From contig NZ_FONV01000012.1 of the NCBI RefSeq assembly GCF_900113015.1, forward strand, positions 248,001-312,000: a stretch of DNA of 64,000 nucleotides, given 5' to 3'. The translations under genes and the position numbers were made by a program. The notes under the pieces are model-generated. The model made no database searches. It was given only the letters and a program-made list of their open reading frames with translations, and had not been told where the DNA came from. Source of the stretch: Actinoplanes philippinensis. GTDB taxonomy: Bacteria > Actinomycetota > Actinomycetes > Mycobacteriales > Micromonosporaceae. Numbering within the stretch: the stretch's first letter is position 1; every line of letters begins with the position of its first letter. This document shows positions 1 through 8,256 of the stretch, one piece after another.

Positions 1-348
1 TTCAACACGATCCTGCCGGTGCTGTCGCGTACCGAGGCGATCGTGTTGAGTGCCGCCGAACGCCAGGCCAAGGACACCGCCCTGCGGAACCTGACGGCCG
101 GACTTTCCGCCGCTCCGATCGACGTAGCAGTGCGATTTCAGCCCATTCGGATGCGTACCGATGACATCGTGGATCTGCGCCCCGGCGACGTGGTCCCGCT
201 CGGACACGCGACCAGCCGGCCGCTCGAGGTGACCGTGCACGACATCGTCTTCGCTCATGCAGTTCCCGGTAACCAGGGCGCCCGGCTGGCCTGTCTCGTC
301 GTGCCGTCGCCCAACGAGAGCTCGTCCAAGGAGTCTGGCCGCCCATGA
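1..348 (+). CDS. fliM: Flagellar motor switch protein FliM, C-terminal part (5' truncated)
   Basis: The frame is open from base 1 and ends in TGA at 346-348, leaving about 115 residues of a protein usually near 330. The remaining part is the C-terminal SpoA/surface-antigen domain of FliM, with a segment reading PVRMRTDDIVDLRPGD-like followed by PLEVTVHDIVFAHAVPGNQG. In the family this domain builds the outer wall of the C-ring with FliN and takes part in torque and direction switching. The stop overlaps the fliN start (ATGA), which indicates translational coupling. The N-terminal CheY-binding peptide and middle domain lie outside the window. Confidence 0.9.
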   Translation, partial: FNTILPVLSRTEAIVLSAAERQAKDTALRNLTAGLSAAPIDVAVRFQPIRMRTDDIVDLRPGDVVPLGHATSRPLEVTVHDIVFAHAVPGNQGARLACLVVPSPNESSSKESGRP

Positions 349-1097
349 CAGCGCCCACCATGACCGCGCCTCAGCTGGCGCTCGCCCGGAACGCCGCCGA
401 GGCCGCGCTGGCCGTCCTGCCCACCAGCCGAGCCCTGGTGGCCGGCGATCCGGTCGTACCGGACGCCGGGACGGTGATCGAGGGCCAGGCGATCACGGCG
501 CGGTTCACCGGTGCGGCCTCCGGCGAGGTCCTCGTGGTGGTCGGCCAGGACCTGGCGGACGCTCTGCGGGAGAGCCCGCTCGGCGAGCTGGACCTCACCG
601 CCGCCGTGCGGCCGGCGCTCGAAGCCGCCGCCCGCGTCTTCGGCCCGGTGGTCCTCGACCCCGGCCAGCTGATGGAGCCGGAGATCGCGCTGAGCGCGCT
701 GGCCGCGAAGGACGGCTCGGTCGCGGTTCCCCTCCAGGACGAGACGGAGGTACGGGCGGTGCTCGCCCTCGCGCTGAGCCAGTGGCCCGGCGCCGAACCG
801 GGCGCGGTCAACGTCGCGCCGATGTCGGCGCCGAGCCGGCGGGCCTCCGGCCGGGGCGGGCTGGACATGCTGCACGACGTGGAGATGGAGGTCTCGGCCG
901 AGCTGGGCCGGACCCGGATGAGCGTGCGGGAGCTGCTCTCCCTCACCCCGGGCGCGATCGTCGAGCTGGACCGGGCCGCCGGCAGCCCGGCCGACCTGCT
1001 GGTCAACGGCCGGTTGATCGCGCGGGGCGAGGTCGTCGTCGTGGACGAGAACTTCGGCATCCGGATCACCGAGATCGTCTCGCCGGGCGCGGAGTAA
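345..1097 (+). CDS. fliN: Flagellar motor switch protein FliN, long FliY-like form
   Basis: At 250 residues this is about twice the usual FliN length. The C-terminal 75 residues (about 174-248) are a SpoA domain with DVEMEVSAELGRTRMSVREL, LTPGAIVELD and the closing GEVVVVDENFGIRITEIV, which are typical FliN features. The N-terminal 150 residues resemble the CheC-like half of FliY (for example GEVLVVVGQDLADALRESPLGELD), but I see no clear CheC phosphatase motif. The protein should form the lower C-ring with FliM and help dock FliH. ATG at 345 overlaps the fliM stop, and fliO follows within 6 bases. Confidence 0.9.
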   Translation: MTAPTMTAPQLALARNAAEAALAVLPTSRALVAGDPVVPDAGTVIEGQAITARFTGAASGEVLVVVGQDLADALRESPLGELDLTAAVRPALEAAARVFGPVVLDPGQLMEPEIALSALAAKDGSVAVPLQDETEVRAVLALALSQWPGAEPGAVNVAPMSAPSRRASGRGGLDMLHDVEMEVSAELGRTRMSVRELLSLTPGAIVELDRAAGSPADLLVNGRLIARGEVVVVDENFGIRITEIVSPGAE

Positions 1098-1102
1098 CCG
1101 TC

Positions 1103-1525
1103 TTGATCGCGCTCACCCTTCGCGTCATCGCCGCCCTGCTGGTCGTCCTGATGCTGATGTGGCTGCTCGCCAAGGCCGTCCGCCGGCCGTACACGAGCCG
1201 CCGGGACGGGGTGCTCGCGGTGCTCAACCGCCAGCAGCTGAGCCGCGGGTCGGCGGTGGCGGTGGTCCGGGTGGCGGACCGGGCGCTGGTGCTGGGCATC
1301 ACCGAGCAGCAGGTCAGCCTCCTCGGCGAGACGGACATCGACGCCTTCGAGACCGAGCCCGAGGAACATCGGGATCACATGGAGCTGGAGCCCGACGGCC
1401 TGCACGCCAAGCTCCCGGGCCGGCATCCGAGGAGCCTCGGCGGCCGGCTCGACGGCTCCCTGCTCTCCCCGAAGACGTGGACCTCGACCATCGAGTTTCT
1501 CCGCGACCGGACGACGAGGCGATAG
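1103..1525 (+). CDS. fliO: Flagellar biosynthetic protein FliO
   Basis: This is a 140-residue protein with one strong N-terminal membrane segment (about residues 4-24, rich in Leu/Val/Ala) and a basic RRPYTSRRDG stretch after it. The soluble tail contains VVRVADRALVLGITEQQVSLL, the usual FliO signature. FliO is a scaffold that helps assemble the FliP-FliR gate. No ATG or GTG lies near the fliN stop in this frame, so TTG at 1103, six bases after that stop, is the most likely start. The gene sits in the canonical place before fliP. Confidence 0.8.
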   Translation: MIALTLRVIAALLVVLMLMWLLAKAVRRPYTSRRDGVLAVLNRQQLSRGSAVAVVRVADRALVLGITEQQVSLLGETDIDAFETEPEEHRDHMELEPDGLHAKLPGRHPRSLGGRLDGSLLSPKTWTSTIEFLRDRTTRR

Positions 1526-1527
1526 AC

Positions 1528-2286
1528 ATGGCGAGGCGTGCGCTCGGCCTGCTGATGCTGGTGGCCACCCTGCTCCTGCTGCCGACGGCGGCCGGGGCGG
1601 CGCCCGCGCCGACGCCACCCTCGATCGACATCCGGATCAACGGCACCAACCCGGACGGCAGCCGGCCGGCCGCGTCCCTCGTGATCGTCCTCGGCCTGAC
1701 GCTGCTGTCGGTGGCCCCGGCGTTGCTGCTGCTCTGCACCTGTTTCACCAAGGTCTTCATGGTCCTCGGCATCACCCGCAACGCGCTCGGGCTGACCACC
1801 ATGCCACCCAACCAGGTGCTCGCCGGGCTCGCCCTGTTCCTGAGCCTGTTCATCATGGGCCCGACCATGTCGGCGATAAACGACCAGGGTGTGCAGCCCT
1901 ATCTCAAGGGCGACAAGAGCCAGTCGCAGGCCTTCAAGGACGGTGTCGAGCCGCTGCGCGAGTTCATGTACGAGGTGACCCGCGAGGACGAGCTGGCGCT
2001 GCTGATCAAGGTGTCCGGTGAGGACCGTCCGGCCAACATCCAGGCGGTCCCGCTGACCACGCTGGTGCCGGCGTTCGTACTCTCCGAGCTGCGGGCCGCG
2101 TTCATCATCGGGTTCGTCATCTTCATCCCGTTCCTGATCATCGACCTCGTGGTGTCGGCGTCGCTGATGTCGCTGGGCATGATGATGCTGCCCCCGGTCA
2201 CCATCGCGCTGCCGTTCAAACTGTTGCTGTTCGTGCTGGTCAACGGGTGGAGTCTGATCATCACGGCGCTGGTGGGCTCGTACTGA
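1528..2286 (+). CDS. fliP: Flagellar type III export gate protein FliP
   Basis: The product is 252 residues. It begins with a cleavable-looking signal peptide (ARRALGLLMLVATLLLLPTAAGAAP), as usual for FliP, followed by several membrane helices. Family signatures include LVIVLGLTLLSVAPALLLL, FVLGITRNALGLTTMPPNQVL-like residues, PAFVLSELRAAFIIGF, and the ending LLLFVLVNGWSLIITALVGS. FliP forms the five-subunit core of the export gate. ATG at 1528 is two bases after the fliO stop. The next gene is fliR, only four bases downstream; the expected fliQ is missing. Confidence 0.95.
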   Translation: MARRALGLLMLVATLLLLPTAAGAAPAPTPPSIDIRINGTNPDGSRPAASLVIVLGLTLLSVAPALLLLCTCFTKVFMVLGITRNALGLTTMPPNQVLAGLALFLSLFIMGPTMSAINDQGVQPYLKGDKSQSQAFKDGVEPLREFMYEVTREDELALLIKVSGEDRPANIQAVPLTTLVPAFVLSELRAAFIIGFVIFIPFLIIDLVVSASLMSLGMMMLPPVTIALPFKLLLFVLVNGWSLIITALVGSY

Positions 2287-2290
2287 GACG

Positions 2291-3055
2291 ATGAGCTTCG
2301 ACATTGCCATCGCACAGTTCCTGGCGGTCATGCTGGGGGCGGTGCGGACCGGCGCGTGGATGATGGTGTGCCCGCCGCTGAACTCCCGGCTCATCCCGGG
2401 GCAGGTCAAGGCGCTGCTCTCGGTCGGGCTGACGTTGCCGATGACGCCGTACCTGACCTCCACCGTCCCGTCGCTGGAGACCCGTGACCTGATCGCCAGC
2501 GCCGCCCTCCAGGTCTTCGTCGGCGCGGCGCTCGGCTTCTTCACGCTCATGCTCTTCTCCGCCGTCCAGGCCGCCGGCGACCTGCTCGACCTCTTCAGCG
2601 GGTTCACACTGGCGTCGACGTACGACCCGTTCTCGCAGAGCAGCGCCTCGATCTTCGGCCGCTTCTACAACCTGGTGGCGCTGACCCTGCTCTTCGCCGG
2701 GGACGGGCACCAGATGATCCTGCGCGGGTTTCTCCAGAGTTTCCGTACCCTGCCGCTCGACGCCTCCTTCTCGACGGAGACCTTCAGCCGGCTGCTGCTG
2801 CGCGGGATCGGCGAGATGTTCCTGGCCGCCGTGCAGATCGCCGGGCCACTGATCGCCGTGCTGTTCCTCGCCGACGTGGCGCTGGGCCTGCTGAACCGGG
2901 TGGCGCCCGCGCTCAACGCGTTCCAGCTGGGCTTCCCGATCAAGATCTTCCTGGTGGTGACGCTCGCCGGGATCGCCATCGCGATGCTGCCGGGCGCGCT
3001 GGACACGCTGATCGAGAAGGCGGTCACCGCGGTGGTCCGGCTCAGTGGGGGCTGA
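2291..3055 (+). CDS. fliR: Flagellar type III export gate protein FliR
   Basis: This 254-residue, highly hydrophobic protein has about six membrane segments and FliR hallmarks: MMVCPPLNSRLIPGQVK near the N-terminus, a central QAAGDLLDLFSGFTLASTYDPF, and LLNRVAPALNAFQLGFPIKI near residue 210. FliR is the single subunit that joins FliP and FliQ in the export gate. It starts with ATG at 2291, four bases after fliP. The fliP-fliR adjacency is unusual because fliQ normally lies between them. It is not a FliR-FlhB fusion, since a stop and a separate flhB start with its own ribosome site follow. Confidence 0.95.
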   Translation: MSFDIAIAQFLAVMLGAVRTGAWMMVCPPLNSRLIPGQVKALLSVGLTLPMTPYLTSTVPSLETRDLIASAALQVFVGAALGFFTLMLFSAVQAAGDLLDLFSGFTLASTYDPFSQSSASIFGRFYNLVALTLLFAGDGHQMILRGFLQSFRTLPLDASFSTETFSRLLLRGIGEMFLAAVQIAGPLIAVLFLADVALGLLNRVAPALNAFQLGFPIKIFLVVTLAGIAIAMLPGALDTLIEKAVTAVVRLSGG

Positions 3056-3103
3056 CCCGCGCCGAAGAACGTTGGTAGAGCCACGAGCGCGGGGAGGTGA
3101 GAC

Positions 3104-4195
3104 GTGTCCGGCGAGAAGACCGAGGAACCCACACAACAAAAGCTGAAGAAGGCCAAGCAGGAGGGCCAGATCGGCAAATCCCAGGACCTGGGGGCCTGGG
3201 TCGGCATGCTCGCCGCGAGCATCATGCTGCCGCGCACCCTGCGCCAGGCGATGGAGCACGCCCAGGAGCTGATGGAGAAGGTTCCGGACACGATCATCGA
3301 CCCGGATCCCGGCAAGACGCTCGCCATCCTGCGAGAGGCGCTGATGAGCGCCGCCTGGGCGGTGCTGCCGCTGGCGCTGACCATGATGGCGGTCGGCGTC
3401 GTGGCGGCCGCCGCGCAGGGCGGCATCCGGGTCGCCACCAAACTGTTCATTCCCAAGTTCAACCGGCTCAACCCGTTCAGCGGCATCAAGCGCATGCTCG
3501 GCCCGCAGGCGCTCTGGGAGGGCTTCAAAGCCCTGATCAAGACCACCGTGCTCGGTACGGTCCTCTGGTTCACGATGCAGGACATGATCCCGGTGCTGAT
3601 GGACGCCGGGCGGCTGCCCCTGGTCACGCTGCTCGGGGTGGTCAGCGACGCGGCGATCCGGCTGATCCGGGCGGCGGCGGTGGCCGGCATCGTGATGGCG
3701 GCGGCCGACTACTTCGTGGTGCGGCGACGGACCAAGAAGCAGTTGCGGATGAGCAAGGAGGAGGTCAAGCAGGAACACAAGAACACCGAGGGCGACCCGC
3801 TGATCAAGGCCCAGATCCGGGCCAAGCAGATGGCCATGGCCCGGAACCGGCAGATGGCCGACGTGCCGACCGCGGACGTCGTGGTGGTCAACCCGGTGCA
3901 CGTCGCGGTGGCCCTGCGATACGAGCCGCAGAAGGGCGCGCCCCGGGTGGTGGCGAAGGGGAAGGGCCCGCTGGCCGCGAAGATCCGCGACATCGCCACC
4001 GAGAACCGGATCCCGATGGTGCAGGACATCCCGCTGGCCCGGGCGCTCAACGCCAACTGTGAGATCGGCCAGGAGATCCCGGCGGAGTTCTACGGCGCGG
4101 TGGCCAAGGTGCTGGCGTTCGTGATGAGCCTGAAGGCACGTGGTGCGGCGGCCGGGATCCACCGCAATCCGAACCCGACCCCAGCTGCGGCATAA
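3104..4195 (+). CDS. flhB: Flagellar export switch protein FlhB
   Basis: This 363-residue protein starts with GTG at 3104 behind the ribosome site GGGGAGG (3091-3097). The N-terminus (GEKTEEPTQQKLKKAKQEGQ) is the classic FlhB/YscU signature. Four membrane segments span about residues 30-205. The cytoplasmic domain has the autocleavage site as NPVH (Asn263-Pro264-Val265-His266) in place of the near-universal NPTH. Cleavage after Asn normally lets FlhB switch export from hook to filament substrates; Asn and Pro are kept, so cleavage may still occur. A proline/alanine-rich tail closes the protein. Confidence 0.95.
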   Translation: MSGEKTEEPTQQKLKKAKQEGQIGKSQDLGAWVGMLAASIMLPRTLRQAMEHAQELMEKVPDTIIDPDPGKTLAILREALMSAAWAVLPLALTMMAVGVVAAAAQGGIRVATKLFIPKFNRLNPFSGIKRMLGPQALWEGFKALIKTTVLGTVLWFTMQDMIPVLMDAGRLPLVTLLGVVSDAAIRLIRAAAVAGIVMAAADYFVVRRRTKKQLRMSKEEVKQEHKNTEGDPLIKAQIRAKQMAMARNRQMADVPTADVVVVNPVHVAVALRYEPQKGAPRVVAKGKGPLAAKIRDIATENRIPMVQDIPLARALNANCEIGQEIPAEFYGAVAKVLAFVMSLKARGAAAGIHRNPNPTPAAA

Positions 4196-4365
4196 CCACC
4201 GATTCCGGAGATTTCCTCACATCGCGGTGCAAGAGCAGGGAAGATCGGTGCGTGGCGGTGCCACAGCGGCCTCAGTGACGGCGACGGAACGCCGAACAGA
4301 ACAACGCCAGGACGGCGACGGCTGGGCTCGGATGGCCATCGGACTGCCCATGCTCGGAAGGTACC
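4196..4365 (+). promoter_or_regulatory. flhB-flhA spacer with sigma-28-like promoter and CGGTGC repeats
   Basis: This 170-base spacer contains CTCA at 4271-4274, 16 bases, then GCCGAACA at 4291-4298. That is the same layout found before flgB, fliJ, fliC and flgN. Three copies of CGGTGC (4225, 4246, 4256) lie just upstream of the -35 element, spaced 21 and 10 bases. The arrangement suggests that flhA and the genes after it have their own flagellar-sigma promoter as well as read-through from fliM. Confidence 0.6.
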
Positions 4366-6414
4366 GTGAAGAACCGAAACCTTGGCAGGTTTGCCGTACC
4401 CATAGGGGTCGTCGGCATCATCATCATGATGGTCGTCCCCCTGCCGACCTTCCTGCTGGACATGCTGATCGCCGTGAACATCACGGCGGCGCTGCTCGTG
4501 CTGCTGATCGCCATGTTCGTGCAGAAGCCCCTGGACTTCGCCGTCTTCCCCGCGTTGCTGCTGGTCATGACCCTGTTCCGGCTGGCGCTCAACATCAGCG
4601 CGACACGCCTGGTGCTGCGCGACGGCGACGCCGGCAAGGTGATCCACGCGTTCGGCAGCTTCGTCGTCGGCGGCAACCTGGTGATCGGTCTGGTGATCTT
4701 CACGATCCTGGTGATCGTCCAGATGATCGTGGTCACCAAGGGCGCCGAGCGGGTCGCCGAGGTCGGCGCCCGCTTCACCCTCGACGCCATGCCCGGCAAG
4801 CAGATGGCCATCGACGCCGACCTCAACGCCGGACTGATCGACGAGGCCGAGGCCAAGAAGCGCCGCGCCGAGGTCTCCTCGGAGGCCGACTTCTACGGCG
4901 CCATGGACGGTGGGTCCAAGTTCGTCAAGGGCGACGCCATCGCGGCCATCATCATCACGGTGATCAACCTGGTCGGCGGCTTCGCGGTCGGCATCCTCCA
5001 GGCCGGCATGTCCCCGGCCGACGCGATGAACCACTACAGCATGCTGAGCATCGGCGACGGCCTGGTCTCGCAGATCCCCGCGCTGCTGCTGTCGGTCGCC
5101 ACCGGTCTCATCGTGACCCGCTCGGCCACCTCCGGCGACATGGGCCAGACCGTCACCACGCAGCTCAGCCAGAACAAGCTCGCCCTGCGGATCGGCGGTG
5201 GCGCGGCGATGGCCCTCTGCGTCATCCCCGGCCTGCCGCCGCTGCCGTTCCTGCTGGTCGGCGGAACCGTGCTGCTGATCGCTCAGCGGATCAAGGACCC
5301 GGTCCCGGAGCCGCTCGAGAAGGGCGCCGCGGCCGAGGCGGTCGACCTGCCCGCGCCGGACTCGCCGGAACAGCTGCTCGGCGAGATGCGCATCGACCCG
5401 CTGGAGCTGGCGCTCGCCCCCGACCTGGTCGACCTCGTCGACGCGAGCAGCGGCGACCTCCTCGACCGGGTCCGCGCCCTGCGCCGCAAGATGGCCATGG
5501 AACTCGGCGTGATCATGCCGCCGGTGCGCACCCGGGACGACCTGGATCTGCCGCTCTCCTCGTACGCGATCCGGATCTCCGGGGTCGACGCCGGCACCGG
5601 CCAGGCGCCGCCGGGAACCGTCCTGGCCATCGGTGAGGGACTGCAGGCGCTCCCCGGCCGGGCCGGGGTCGAACCGGTCTTCGGCCTGGCCGGCAAATGG
5701 GTCCCCGCCGAGCTGCACTATCAGGCCGAGATCTCCGGCGCGACGGTGGTCGACCGGGCCTCGGTGATCATCACGCATCTGGCCGAGATCGTCCGGACCA
5801 ACGCCAGCCGCCTGCTCGGCCGCGAGGATGTCCGCGCGCTGTCCGAGATGGTCAAGCGCACCCACCCGGTGGTGGTGGAGGAGCTGACCCCGGCGCTGCT
5901 CAGCCTCGGCCAGGTGCAGAAGGTGCTGCAGGCGCTGCTCGACGAGGGCGTGCCGATCCGCGACCTGGTCCGCATCTTCGAGGCGCTGTCGTTGCGGGCC
6001 AAGACCTCCCAGGACCACGACGGCCTGGTCGAGGCGGCACGTGGCGCCCTCGGGCCGGCCATCGCCGCCCAGTACGCGACGGCCGGCCGGCTCACCGTGA
6101 TCACCCTCGACCCGATGCTCGAGCAGAGCCTGCTCGAGTCGCTGCGGCCGAGCGACACCGGCGCCTTCATGGCGATCGACGGCATGCGCGCCGAGGCGAT
6201 CGTCAGCGAGGCGAGCCGGCTCTCCGAGGCCGCCGAGCAGCAGGGACTCAACCCCGTCCTGGCCTGCTCACCACAGCTGCGGCTGCCACTGATGCGACTG
6301 CTGCGAGCCGGCTCGCGCCGGGTCCAGGTGCTGTCGTACAGCGAAATCTCTGGTTCCACCGCACAGATCGAGACGATAGGGGTGGTGAACGGTGCCTACG
6401 CGGGTGCTGCTTGA
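4366..6414 (+). CDS. flhA: Flagellar export component FlhA
   Basis: This is a 682-residue FlhA of normal length. The first ~330 residues hold about eight membrane helices. The FHIPEP-family signature RLALNISATRLVL is at about residues 72-84, followed by GAERVAEVGARFTLDAMPGKQMAID and EADFYGAMDGGSKFVKGD. The C-terminal half is the cytoplasmic ring domain that receives chaperone-substrate complexes and export cargo. GTG at 4366 gives the canonical short N-terminus. The coding end overlaps the next gene by 23 bases, so that gene is probably translationally coupled. Confidence 0.96.
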   Translation: MKNRNLGRFAVPIGVVGIIIMMVVPLPTFLLDMLIAVNITAALLVLLIAMFVQKPLDFAVFPALLLVMTLFRLALNISATRLVLRDGDAGKVIHAFGSFVVGGNLVIGLVIFTILVIVQMIVVTKGAERVAEVGARFTLDAMPGKQMAIDADLNAGLIDEAEAKKRRAEVSSEADFYGAMDGGSKFVKGDAIAAIIITVINLVGGFAVGILQAGMSPADAMNHYSMLSIGDGLVSQIPALLLSVATGLIVTRSATSGDMGQTVTTQLSQNKLALRIGGGAAMALCVIPGLPPLPFLLVGGTVLLIAQRIKDPVPEPLEKGAAAEAVDLPAPDSPEQLLGEMRIDPLELALAPDLVDLVDASSGDLLDRVRALRRKMAMELGVIMPPVRTRDDLDLPLSSYAIRISGVDAGTGQAPPGTVLAIGEGLQALPGRAGVEPVFGLAGKWVPAELHYQAEISGATVVDRASVIITHLAEIVRTNASRLLGREDVRALSEMVKRTHPVVVEELTPALLSLGQVQKVLQALLDEGVPIRDLVRIFEALSLRAKTSQDHDGLVEAARGALGPAIAAQYATAGRLTVITLDPMLEQSLLESLRPSDTGAFMAIDGMRAEAIVSEASRLSEAAEQQGLNPVLACSPQLRLPLMRLLRAGSRRVQVLSYSEISGSTAQIETIGVVNGAYAGAA

Positions 6415-7951
6415 GGGACCGGCCATCGAGCCACTGCTGGCTCAGGTACGTGACGAGTACGGCTCGAGCGTCCGGATCATCTCCGCCGACAAGGTACGAA
6501 GTGGTGGCATCGGGGGCTTCTTCGCGAAGCAGCACTACGAGCTCTCCGTCGAGGTACCGGATCCAACCGAGGACAGTGATGACATGGCGCAACAGACCGT
6601 CGCCGGCAACGGCACACACAACTTCGAGCGCCTGCTCGAGCAGGCCGAGGCGCGGGACCGGGTGACCGCCGAGCGGACGCCCGCCACCGGAGAACGGCGA
6701 ACCCGCCAGGAGGGCCGGCAGGCCGGGCTCGGTGACACCGGGGCCGCGTTCGCCGAGCTGATGGCCGGTCTCGACGTCGCCGGACACCTCGGCGAGGGCC
6801 GTGCCCCGTCCCGGCCCCGCGCCGCCGAGACGGCCAAGCCCGCCGAGGCACGCGAGGAGACGCCGACGGTACGCCCGTTCCGCCCGGCCACCGCCACCGG
6901 CTCGGCGGTCAACGCCGGTCAGCGGCCACTCCCCGCGGCGCTGCCCACCATCCCGAGCTTCCCCGAGCGGCCCGCCGCCAAGGAACGCCCCGCCACCGAG
7001 GCCCGCGAGACGATGACCCCGATCCGTGCCGCCACCGCCGCGCCGCGCTCGGTCTCCCCGGCGCCGTTCCGGACCGCCGAGCCCACACCGGCCCCGCCGC
7101 GCGCCGCGTTCGCGCAGCCGGTCACCCCGATCCGGTCCGCGGCCGACGTGTACGGGCTGGACGAGTCGGCGGCCCCGGTCTCGCCCGTCCCGGCGGCGGC
7201 TGCTCCGGCGGCCACCACGGCAACCGCTCCGGCCGCGTCGCGCTCCGGCGAGCTCGACCCGGTGCAGCGCAACCTGATCACGGTCGGCATGCCCGAGTCG
7301 ATGGCGCGCAAGATCACCGGCGGGGACACGTACGCCGGAGTGCTCAGCGTGCTCGCCGCCCGCCCGGCCGCGCCCGGCATCCCGGACGGTCCCGGCGAGA
7401 TCCTGGTGCTGGCCGGCGAGGTGCACACCGCGGTGCCGATCGCCAAGCAGATCCTCGAACAGCTGCACGTCGACCAGACCCACCTGCTGCTCGCCGCGCC
7501 ATCGACGGCCGGCACCGGGCTGCACTCGTCCCGGCTCATCTCCAGCCGCAGCGCGGCCGAGTCACGGGCCGAGAAACTGCAGAGTTCCGAGCACCCTTGG
7601 GTGGTCGTGATCGAGGCGCCGGTCGGCGGAACCGACCCGTTCTGGGTCAACGACATGTGCGACGCGCTCGGCGCCACCGCCCTGTGGGCCGTCGTCGACG
7701 CCACCCGCAAGACTGCCGACTCGGCTCGCCACCTGCGCAATCTCGGCGAGGTGGAGGCGCTCGTGGTGCACAGCGTGGAACTCACCGCCGATCCGGCGTC
7801 GGTGCTCGGCCTGGACGTCCCGATCTTCTCGCTGGACGGCAAGCCGGCCACCCCGCACGCCTGGGCGGCCATGCTCTGCGCCCGGATCGCGGCCGAGGTC
7901 ATGCCGGCGGCCGTGATGCCACGCCGGGTGACCCGCTCCGGCCGCCGCTGA
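6392..7951 (+). CDS. FlhF-like protein with degenerate GTPase domain
   Basis: The 519-residue product starts with GTG inside the end of flhA, the usual place of flhF. Residues 1-55 match the FlhF N-terminus in style (VLLEGPAIEPLLAQVRDEYG, IISADKVRSGGIGGFF). Residues ~60-290 are a Pro/Ala-rich disordered linker. Residues ~295-510 have the FlhF NG-domain layout, but the GTPase motifs are gone: the P-loop place reads LVLAGEVHTAVPIAKQI (about 335) with no GKT, the DTAGR place reads VIEAPVGG (about 404), and TKLDE reads VHSVELTAD (about 456). FlhF normally sets flagellar position through GTP-driven dimerisation. I infer a pseudo-GTPase adaptor; an unrelated flagellar protein cannot be excluded. 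Confidence 0.65.
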   Translation: MPTRVLLEGPAIEPLLAQVRDEYGSSVRIISADKVRSGGIGGFFAKQHYELSVEVPDPTEDSDDMAQQTVAGNGTHNFERLLEQAEARDRVTAERTPATGERRTRQEGRQAGLGDTGAAFAELMAGLDVAGHLGEGRAPSRPRAAETAKPAEAREETPTVRPFRPATATGSAVNAGQRPLPAALPTIPSFPERPAAKERPATEARETMTPIRAATAAPRSVSPAPFRTAEPTPAPPRAAFAQPVTPIRSAADVYGLDESAAPVSPVPAAAAPAATTATAPAASRSGELDPVQRNLITVGMPESMARKITGGDTYAGVLSVLAARPAAPGIPDGPGEILVLAGEVHTAVPIAKQILEQLHVDQTHLLLAAPSTAGTGLHSSRLISSRSAAESRAEKLQSSEHPWVVVIEAPVGGTDPFWVNDMCDALGATALWAVVDATRKTADSARHLRNLGEVEALVVHSVELTADPASVLGLDVPIFSLDGKPATPHAWAAMLCARIAAEVMPAAVMPRRVTRSGRR

Positions 7952-7961
7952 CCGCCCGCCG

Positions 7962-8210
7962 ATGATCAAGCCGTCGGTACTGCTGTTCGCGCTGCTGATG
8001 AGCGCGCCGGCGTTCTATCGTCTGCTCGGCAATGAGGTGGACCTGATCCAGGTGCTGATCCGGTTCCTCGTGGCCGTGCCGATCGCCGCCGTGCTCATGG
8101 CCGGCCTCCGGTTCGTCCTCGCCGGATACCGCAAGGCCGACGACGAGCCGCCCGGCGCCGTGATGGTGCCCGAGCCGTACGACCGCCCCGAACCCGGAAA
8201 GACCAGCTGA
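7962..8210 (+). CDS. Small two-helix membrane protein of the flagellar cluster
   Basis: The 82-residue product begins MIKPSVLLFALLMSAPAF at ATG 7962, ten bases after the FlhF-like gene. It has two hydrophobic stretches (about residues 4-21 and 29-54) and a charged, proline-rich tail (DRPEPGKTS). It is in the same transcription direction as flhA and ends just before a stem-loop. Its size and two helices recall FliQ, which is missing from its normal place, but the conserved FliQ residues (QATQ and TLSFVPK) are absent. I do not recognise a family, so its function is unknown. Confidence 0.6.
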   Translation: MIKPSVLLFALLMSAPAFYRLLGNEVDLIQVLIRFLVAVPIAAVLMAGLRFVLAGYRKADDEPPGAVMVPEPYDRPEPGKTS

Positions 8211-8249
8211 CCGGCGCCGGTCCCCGCACCCGACGGGAACCGGCGCCGG
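8211..8249. terminator. Stem-loop between convergent flhA-operon end and fliK
   Basis: An inverted repeat pairs CCGGCGCCGGTCCC (8211-8224) with GGGAACCGGCGCCGG (8235-8249), with one unpaired base. It lies between two convergent genes, so it could end transcription from both sides. There is no U-tract. Confidence 0.5.
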
Positions 8250-8256
8250 CCGTGTC

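Noticed and set aside
7962..8210. Calling the small membrane protein FliQ
   Set aside because: The conserved QATQ and SFVPK segments of FliQ are absent. Size and helix number alone are not enough.
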